The notes under the pieces are model-generated. The model worked only from the letters and a program-made list of their open reading frames with translations. It did not search any database and was not told the origin of the DNA. From Litoditis marina (taxonomy: Eukaryota; Nematoda; Chromadorea; Rhabditida; Rhabditidae): a stretch of DNA of 64,000 nt. This document shows positions 56,828 through 64,000 of the stretch, piece by piece. The stretch spans positions 1 to 64,000 of the forward strand of contig OZ038438.1 in assembly GCA_964036275.1 (NCBI GenBank). Direction: 5' to 3'. The position numbers and the translations under genes are program-made. Position 1 is the first letter of the stretch; each line of letters starts with the position of its first letter.

Positions 56828-59800
56828 GTACCACGTGTTTAGTGAGTCAGATGAGAGAAGAGTACATGTCAGACCCGCCACTTGAAGACGCAAATTAAAC
56901 TAGTAATTGAGCTATCCTTACATATTTGAACAAGGCAAACTTTCGTCCAGCATTTGTCTCAGTTCACGTCCAGCGACCAAGGTTGTTAATCGACTCGACT
57001 GGAACATTTAAGAGTCAATTCGAGTTTCTGGTTGTCTAACAATCCTATCAGCCACCCCTCTTCCGTGGTATATAGAATCTGAATAACTGTACTGGTTCGA
57101 AACTGTCTCATTGATGAGAAAATAAGGTTCGTACCGTTCGTTTGGCTCAAGCGAGAGTAGAGACTAACGACTAGCCTCTCGCCCGAAACCCCCTGACCTC
57201 TCTTTTCTCTTAACCGTAACGTTGTTGAGGACGAGTGATATTGGACAGACTACTTGGTAGAATACAAGGCGGTTTGTTTGGGCAACTGTCCTATTCTATG
57301 ACAACGCCCGAGAGCTGTATTCAAGTGAAAAGATACTTCGAGACTCGATGAACTTGAAAACGAATGATAGGAACGGCTTTTGAAAATCCAATTATTGAAT
57401 TTACTCGAACGAGAAACTTGAAGTATCCAGACGCGAGAATTAATGATATTTCGTCCGCCGGCAAGGTAGTGCCTGAGGCGAAAAGCGCTCTTCACACGCT
57501 CTAGCGTAGGATGCCACAAATAGAAGTTGGCGTGTTTCTGGATCAGCATGGTCTGTGGTGGAATGTGTCGAACATTCTCCACTTTTTGCTGCTAAATATG
57601 AAAATAGTGGAGAGTATAATTGTGCGAACGGAAGGCCACTCTCGTTCAGTTGACAAAGCCCTTCATTGATGCGTAAAAAGAGCGCATGTACCCCTGGTAG
57701 GATAGATTTCCTACCAGAAGCAAACTGAACTGTTACTTGGCATTCTGATGAGAAATCGTGCACGTTTTCATTGCACGTTTCTGTGCTTCGCTGTGTAATG
57801 GACTGACAGTATAATCTCACTAATTTTCAGACAATGCCATTTAATGAAGGGTCACAGTGAGCATAGAGCGAACGAGTGGAAACCGCAAGAAATCTATCGG
57901 TTAGTTTACAAATTTAACGAAGGCTAGAAATGAGAGAAGCTGGAAAGTGCAATTTGCACCTAACACAATTTCATACAAATGTACTAAACGTAATATCCGT
58001 GGTCAATCTGTGTAAATCAGTGCTACCCTAAGCTGCGGCCAACTATCCAGGTTGTTCTACTGGTTAATCTTCCACATGAGTACATTCACAACTGACCCAA
58101 TAACCGCGTATTAGTTTACATTTGATGTGTTCTCAATAATCATTTCGCATTTCCACCGAGATTTTATATACGAATATTTTTCACCAAGTCACATTCTCCA
58201 GAGGGATCGAAATCTCTACAAGTGGTTCTTACCTAGTTCCCGCTCGCAGAAACACTTCTCGATAGATAATGTTTTCTATGCAAAAGTTTCATACCCAATT
58301 TGATTGTTCCGCTTCCAAAGTCTCGGTAGGAATGAACAAACTATGTCCTTCTCTTCGATTCTCTGGGAGAATGAGAGTCAAACAAATGAGTCGATTCACC
58401 CCTGCTTGCTCGAGTTGAGAGAGATCTGTCGTTTCAGGGCATGCAGCCAAGCACTCGAAGGCAGATGCTCCCACCGCAGCAAACTCATTCATGAACACAA
58501 AATTCACGTCAAGGAGTTCATAGCAAAGGTGTGTGATTTCCTGATAGTTTGTGGTGATCAAACCCGAAGAACAAAATTACCACGCAGATTTCCACCATTT
58601 TCCCATGTTAAGGTTTTCCAGATTCTGAGCGGCAGTTAACCTTCGATACAGTACGTTGGTGAAAATTCTTCCAATAGAACCTATTATTGCTATGAAATAT
58701 TATCATTCAAAATTTCATTGGCACGCTGTCACGGCATCGCGAGCACCATTGTTGACGTCACGTTTTGCGTCACAGTTCCCACCACTTTCAACTAGCTTGA
58801 GCTTGACCGAGTTTCTGGGTTTTTTTCGTGTTTGCGAACTGATGCTTCATTTCATTTTAAATGAATGCTGAATAATGAGTTGATCGTTTTTAGGTAGAGG
58901 TGTTTTTGTTGAACGAATTGGGACGTCATCTGGAGAAGACGAACGAGCCGGATAGAAGACTCATCTCTAGACTCAACCGGGTTGGTCCCCATTGTCCACG
59001 CCAACACTCTCGTTTCTATGAGAACTTCTTTCAGTTCAGAGACAAATTAACATAGACAGTTTCCCGATTTCACTGTTGTTGTTTCTCAGATTATCCAGAT
59101 TATTCAAAGTAAAACCTGATGTTGAGTGAACTATTCTAATGCAATCTTGATACTAAACATGTTTGTGGCCTCACACTTGACTGTTTTCAAAGGATATTTC
59201 AACAACTTTCTTGCCGAATAGGATGAGAAATAAACGGAATTGACTGATATAAGTTACATGACTTGTTTCGGGGCTCTTGCATCATAATAGACAGCAATTA
59301 GTTTGATAGCCCCACAAACGAACATGTGATGCCTCGAGATTACAGGCTCTGACTTGCATGGAACTGCAGGACGATCGTCCCTCTCTCTATCACATCCCCT
59401 CCCCCTCGCGCCCCGCGTGGAAGACTTGGAACCTGGACCAAGACGATCCCACCAAGTTCCGTTTGTTCCTCTATTTGCCACATCTGGCCAGCCTCTCTCA
59501 CTCTCTCTTTCTCTCACTCACTCTCACTCAATCTATCGCTCTCTGTCTTTCTTTCGTTCTCTCTCACTCTCTTTCAATTCTCTCTTTTCCTTTCTTTCTA
59601 TATGCCAAGTTCTACTCTTTCGGATTACAGAATGCACGAGTTGATTGAGAACGTTTCCGACCTGTTACAATTACCGCGGGAAGACAATTTTCAGGTGTGT
59701 TTATTGATAACTGGTTGGACTAACATTTTCTCTAGATGATTCACGATTATAACATTTACTCTATCGCAAAATTCTTGGATACTGTAGTCATTTTAATCCC

Positions 59801-62800
59801 TATTGGGACTCCTACAGTGAGATTACAAAACTTTAGGTCAGTTTTAATAACGAAAATATTATAGGATATATTAAATATTCCAGTCGTAATATATGATAAC
59901 CTGTTGCAAGGAGGGTTTAAATAGTCTTTCCAGGGAAGTGTACTGTAGGAGTCTGAGTAGGAATGATGCTGACTATAAATACTAGTCTTTTTACAGGAAG
60001 AAGAAATCATGTTGAAGGATAGAGGAGAATGGAATGTCCGCGCGGCTGCCGAGACTATCGCCCTCTCTCTCGGAACCCACATCTCCACAGACAACCTGAG
60101 CATGATGTCAGTCGAACTAGTTCTCTCCTCAGATATGCGCCAAACTACACACACAGCAGAGAAACCTGTACCATTCGCGCCAGCCGTTTCCTGCAACATC
60201 GCTACACATGTCGCGCTGTTCAGCTGTGGTTTGACAGCGCTGGTTTCCGTCGTCAATTATGCTACTGTAAACTTTATGTACGAACTACAACTCAGATGAT
60301 TTTTCTCACTCAACCAGGGCGAATCTCTGGTAGAAGGTGCGTCTGTGAATGATTTTGTCGCAGCTTTTCTCATCGAAGCAAAGCGGAAAGTTGGAGGTGT
60401 TCATCGTAGATGGGTTTCAGGTCGCGGACGACAACTCCAGATGTGCGGTCCACCTGGGAGGAACGGCGACGAGGGACCAGTGTCGACTCGAGCAGGAATC
60501 TTCCTCTGGAACCCAGTGTTTTTGTAAGCATCATCTGCCTCTGTCCACATTTTCAATTGATTCACACAGAAGATTGTCCCTGCTCAATCTCCTGTTGTTG
60601 CCTTTTCAGGTGCGTGACAGACCTTCGGTCATGTCGTTCCGAGAACGCTCCCTTCCCAGCGAGGCCGGCAGCAACGACCGCGACAGTTTCGTGTGGGTTC
60701 GCTACTTCACAAACTGGCGCACAAGTTACACACACACAACTCAACTACAAACCATGGTTATTCGAGCCGATCACAGAATTTCATCATTGCCACCCTGAAT
60801 TCTCATTCTTCCGTATAAGGTGTTACATTCAAAAATGCGGTAAACTGTGGAATTTTGCACTCAAAACCGTATATGCGCTGGTTTAGGCTGTAGTTTAAAC
60901 CATCGTTCTATAGCTAACATGAACTCATTCCCGAAAACATTTTTGCCCGTAAGTTACTGTTTTTCTACAGAGAATGCACGTTTGAGCCAATCCCCTAAGA
61001 ATGTTTTAGTTTGTCATCGGCGGCGTTTATTCATGACTGAAATTCCACCCCCCCCCCCCCCCCCTCGCTCTGTATACTACGGAAATAAACTACTTGTTAA
61101 CAAGTAAACTCTCTCATAGTTTGCTGTACTGAACAGCAGAACATTTTGTCTCTGTCTAGGTTGACACTCTGTTATTTGTTATTGATAATTCCATATGTTG
61201 TCGGGTAATTGCCAGCAACTCTGAATGAGTAGCTCGTTTCTGTTCCACGGCCCATTTGATTCTGATTTTAGTTCTCCCGTCGCATCGAATGCCAGTTTTG
61301 ACTCGAAACCGGGCTCTGTGATGTCTTCCATTCCCATGTATCCCTATGAAACGTCGACTGTTACCAGCGAAACCGTGAGTAAACAAACATTTATTATTCG
61401 ACATTTGCCCTTATCCTTAGTTTGAACATTTAAAAGTAAGTGTTCCCACTCAGAATCAGAAATATAACGAGCAAGATTACGCCATGCTTCGTGACCAGCA
61501 GCCCTTACATTTTCTCCATTTCACATGCATATAATGGAACATTACATGGAACACTGAATGTGGTGTGTTGCAGTCCGTGACTCCGACGCCGTTCTTGGAC
61601 GAATACCCTACAAATGTCCGTTGTTTTGGTCGCAAATACCTGACTCGTCCTATTTGTGTCCAGTCGTTCAACACGAAAAGTAGGAAATCCGCGATTGCCA
61701 TTTCTGACAGTTGTGGAGGTGAGAAATAGACACGGTCTCTCACTGCCCACGGAAGAAGATGTATCAAGTACAAAAAAGAGGCGTAGAGGAGTAGAGAAAC
61801 AGAAGTACCAGGCCCAGTGACATTCAAAGACTAGAATGCAGATAGCGCGGTGTGAAACAGTACACGGAATCATCATGTACCATAGAGAAGGAGGGCACTA
61901 ATTAATATAGTGATAGCTAGTATTTATATTGAAATATCTGTCAACTTTCTGTGTAACTTCCATGAAGAAACATTCAGAACTTGGATCGTTATATACAGTC
62001 TTCATATTTCAGTGCAACACGGCTGCCTTACTTGATGCAACAGTTTTCAGGAGTTTACGTTACAACCCGAGAAGGCGAGATTAAAGATCATGTTCTCATC
62101 AAGAACTCTTCCGCTAGTTCCATTGCATTTGACGAGAAGAATGAACTCATGTGAGTGTTTCTGATAAGTGGTGAATGAATGGTAGAAAAGCATCTAGTTC
62201 GAATCATTTGTGTCGCCTCTTTCTCCCCCCCCCCCCCCTCACGTTCTATCTACTGGTCCAATGTTCCAAAAAGGTTAGATCGGATTCGCTGAGAGTAACA
62301 CCAGATAATATGTGGATTTGTGTATCAATACATATTTCAGGTATGTAAGCGTGATGCAAGCAAAGGGTCGATCCATTCATGTATTCGACATTGCTAGCAA
62401 CTTCAAAAAACTTGATGTGAGTCAATTACCAATATTAGATATAAGGATCAGTTAAAAGGTGCACTCGAAATGCGAGTGTTCGCAAACAAGGCGTGGATGG
62501 GGTCTATGCCTTTCTCTAATGTATGTACATGGGGATCAGGCTTTTCGGTTTCACGAAAAGCTGCTGTGCATTGTGACCAGTCGCCGCATGTGTAATCACA
62601 GTGTGATTTCAGGTGATTGCCTGTCCGAAAGACCCGAAAGTGGAAATAAGTCGTACACGATGGATAACTGTTGCTCCTCGCGGACATTTGTTCATGACAA
62701 CAGGAGATAATATTAAAAGTGCGCTCTGGTGCTATGTGAGAGCACGAAAAGTGAGTAACTGATTCGCAACATTCATTGGAGCATTCACCCATTCACGGTT

Positions 62801-64000
62801 TCTTATTGTTCTCGCCGTCCTCATTGAGACGTTGGCAGCCTGCCAATGAGAATTCTAGGCTGTGTAACACCACGTTAGATTCAAAACCATTGAAATTTCT
62901 TTTAAGTGTTGTTAAGCGTTGTTCTATTCAGTTCACTACAGTATTTCATATGAATGAGTTGTGTAGAAAATAATTCTCCGAAATTTCATGCTCCACTCAA
63001 GTCAGTTGGGAACCTTCAGCAAAAGTTTTGCAAATGTTTTTTTCACGTTTCCTACTGTTTTCCGTATAACCGCGTAAGCGTCTTTCTAGGGATGGAAAAC
63101 TCTGAAAGAGTCTCGGAAAACTCGCTATCAGTACCTGAGTGTAGCAGAGGACCAGGCCGAATACAAGTGAGCAATCTGCCTTGCCGCTGTCATTTGTCAG
63201 TGTTAGAGATGCCAATCGAATTGGAAATTAGAGTTATACATTTTTCTAGTTCTAAAAATTTTTGCGTTTTGAACAACGAGAACATTTTCCAGTTATTTTG
63301 AGTCAAGTCTAACATCTCTATTCTGTGCATTGCATTGCTTAAGTCACGTACTATTATAAAATCATTGGAAAATACATGTATAAAATATTAAATCTGTAAG
63401 ATGAAGGCTATCCCAATACTTTTGCCAACAATTTGTGCTCATGGAAACTATGCGCTATCAGTCGGACCAAGTGAGAGAAATGGTTATCTGGAAAAATAAA
63501 GCGAATATCAGAGCCCGTGGGTCTCGCTGTTATTGAGTGTGAAATCTACGAGAGCCTCCTACCACCTCTCGCATCCCATCCCTCCACTTGCTGAGAGCTT
63601 TTTCAGGGCAGTCGTGTTGCTGACCTGTGACGCGGCGAACAACCGTCTCCTGTTGTTCGTGGTCGACCACTCGCTGTCCCTCATCAACGAGTACGACCTC
63701 AGCAAGACCTACTGCCTTCCCGATCACATCTCCAGTCCAGCCAGCGCTATTGTCGATGTGGTACGTTCATCAAGCAGGATCACGCATGGTGCTAATTTGT
63801 GATGTGTTTGGTGAAGATCGCAGATCTACGCCGGAACATCAGAAATTAGAACCATGTGGGGTGAGATGTTCTTTCTAGGCTTTTGCGCACAATTTCTTAT
63901 AACTCAAATCCATTCCATACCATACGATTCTTTTCTTTTGTTTGAGAAGCTTTATCTCACGAGATACTTACTCGCAACATTTACCGTGTGTCGGTGAAGG
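51886..64000 (+). CDS. TRIM-NHL family protein (B-box, coiled coil, possible filamin-type, NHL), runs off the window
   Basis: TRIM-NHL proteins bind RNA or partners to control development. Visible exons: 51886-52048 and 58438-58528 join in phase to complete a B-box zinc finger (CADC...[16 protein letters not shown]...[11 protein letters not shown]); 58894-58980, 59346-59464, 59631-59694 and 59997-about 60112 form a helical region ([34 protein letters not shown]). 60318-60523 looks filamin-like ([30 protein letters not shown]) but in two different frames. Then about 60611-60720, about 61272-61373, 61574-61718, 62051-62150, 62341-62416, 62613-62750, 63090-63166 and 63607-63760 carry NHL-type blades ([13 protein letters not shown]...[37 protein letters not shown]). 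The first and last exons are not visible. Which subfamily (LIN-41, TRIM2/3, other) is not settled. An alternative is two genes, the second starting at ATG 61225. Confidence 0.68.
52145..56021 (-). CDS. glc-2: Glutamate-gated chloride channel beta subunit
   Basis: Inhibitory pentameric Cys-loop channel of nematode nerve and muscle. Minus-strand exons: 56021-55862, 55556-55492, 55155-55012, 54941-54870, 54572-54456, 53963-53834, 53768-53720, 53560-53425, 53257-53191, 52981-52806, 52330-52145 (TGA); every phase agrees, giving 433 residues, the usual size. Seen: a signal peptide ([16 protein letters not shown]), the [10 protein letters not shown] start of the ligand domain, the Cys-loop ([15 protein letters not shown]), the second disulfide typical of GluCl ([12 protein letters not shown]), M1 ([15 protein letters not shown]), M2 ([15 protein letters not shown]), M3 ([14 protein letters not shown]), a short basic loop, [10 protein letters not shown], and M4 ([15 protein letters not shown]). 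The TAGRV pore entry and YQPPCTC loop fit GLC-2 rather than alpha subunits. The gene lies wholly inside an intron of the opposite-strand TRIM-NHL gene. Confidence 0.96.
53979..54170. mobile_element. ~190-bp inverted-repeat MITE in a glc-2 intron
   Basis: ACTCTGAAGTTGAAAACCGAG.TGTTTACCAAGGTTCGCC at the left and the inverse at the right (about 38 bp, few mismatches). An inner palindrome GGTGCACAATTGTGCACC is at about 54064-54081. It begins 16 bp upstream of the exon at 53963. Confidence 0.75.
56731..56826. repeat. (GA)n microsatellite
   Basis: GA tract with GGG interruptions; explains a Ser/Leu frame on the minus strand. It lies upstream of glc-2 on its strand and in the TRIM-NHL intron. Confidence 0.92.
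57420..57592 (-). CDS. Candidate exon, unknown protein
   Basis: A minus-strand frame after a TATTTAG acceptor ([17 protein letters not shown]...[18 protein letters not shown]..., [15 protein letters not shown]) with coding-like codon use. The frame runs on to 57250 with less convincing sequence. No family recognised; a strand-opposed exon inside the TRIM-NHL intron, or chance. Confidence 0.33.
59485..59590. repeat. CT-rich imperfect microsatellite
   Basis: CTCT/CACT tract in the intron between the TRIM-NHL exons ending 59464 and starting 59631. It directly follows the donor. Confidence 0.85.
59783..59977. mobile_element. ATTCCTACTGAGACTCCTACAGTA MITE, copy 4 (diverged)
   Basis: GTAGTCATTTTAATCCCTATTGGGACTCCTACAGTGA to the inverse TGTACTGTAGGAGTCTGAGTAGGAATG..GACTATA, ending 19 bp before the exon at 59997. 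Confidence 0.75.
61048..61065. repeat. Poly-C run
   Basis: A run of about 17 C; a similar run of about 13 C is at 62225-62238. Both lie in inter-exon DNA of the TRIM-NHL region and are risky for base calling. Confidence 0.85.

Noticed and set aside
1..64000. tRNA, rRNA, CRISPR array, bacterial operon or prophage
   Set aside because: I looked for cloverleaf A/B-box patterns, regularly spaced short repeats and intron-free gene clusters and saw none; the window is eukaryotic. A tRNA or small-RNA covariance scan could still find something I missed.

Overview
This is a nematode nuclear genome window, about 64 kb, with one assembly gap (N run 36207-36406). The evidence for a nematode is a cuticle-type collagen (RxxR site, Gly-X-Y blocks split by paired cysteines, CPCP end), a nematode-type glutamate-gated chloride channel beta subunit (glc-2), short exons split by many introns with TTTCAG-like acceptors, and a dense load of small palindromic elements. 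I cannot name the species.

Layout. 0-3 kb: a cuticle collagen whose 3' end is interrupted by a 266-bp palindromic element. 3.5-8.7 kb (minus): a TAK1/MAP3K7-like gene with its conserved C-terminal coiled coil, but without recognisable exons for the kinase core; a 5'-truncated non-LTR retrotransposon (RT open reading frame of 539 codons) lies inside it. 8.8-12.8 kb: an LTR retrotransposon with apparently identical LTRs and one 910-codon Gag-protease-(partial integrase) frame on the minus strand, lacking reverse transcriptase. 13.9-26.3 kb (plus): a 23-exon leucine-rich-repeat/coiled-coil protein with introns full of MITEs, microsatellites and local duplications of its own splice sites. 26.3-27.8 kb: four nearly identical copies of a 385/386-bp tandem unit. 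27.8-29.4 kb (minus): a decayed envelope-like gene. 30-35 kb: a near-perfect 140-bp-arm hairpin, a partial minus-strand gene ending in two ITIM-like motifs, and a partial plus-strand gene with an acidic tail. 36-42.4 kb (plus): dystrobrevin, with its 5' end lost in the gap. 44.5-47.1 kb (plus): a secreted protein with a signal peptide and dibasic cleavage site, not recognised. 51.9 kb to the end (plus): a B-box/NHL (TRIM-NHL) gene, truncated by the window edge; the complete 11-exon glc-2 gene (minus, 56021-52145) sits inside its first visible intron.

How the genes relate. I see no operon and no common pathway. Dystrobrevin (muscle/synapse scaffold), glc-2 (ligand-gated channel, macrocyclic-lactone target family) and TRIM-NHL (post-transcriptional regulator family) are ordinary conserved genes. 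The unusual part is the mobile and repeated DNA: several unrelated-looking non-autonomous families share one architecture (a body built from a single short motif repeated in head-to-head orientation), and two of them carry clean 9-bp target duplications. Exon models below were built by eye from reading frame, splice-site sequence and phase agreement; the glc-2, dystrobrevin and secreted-protein models agree in phase at every junction.
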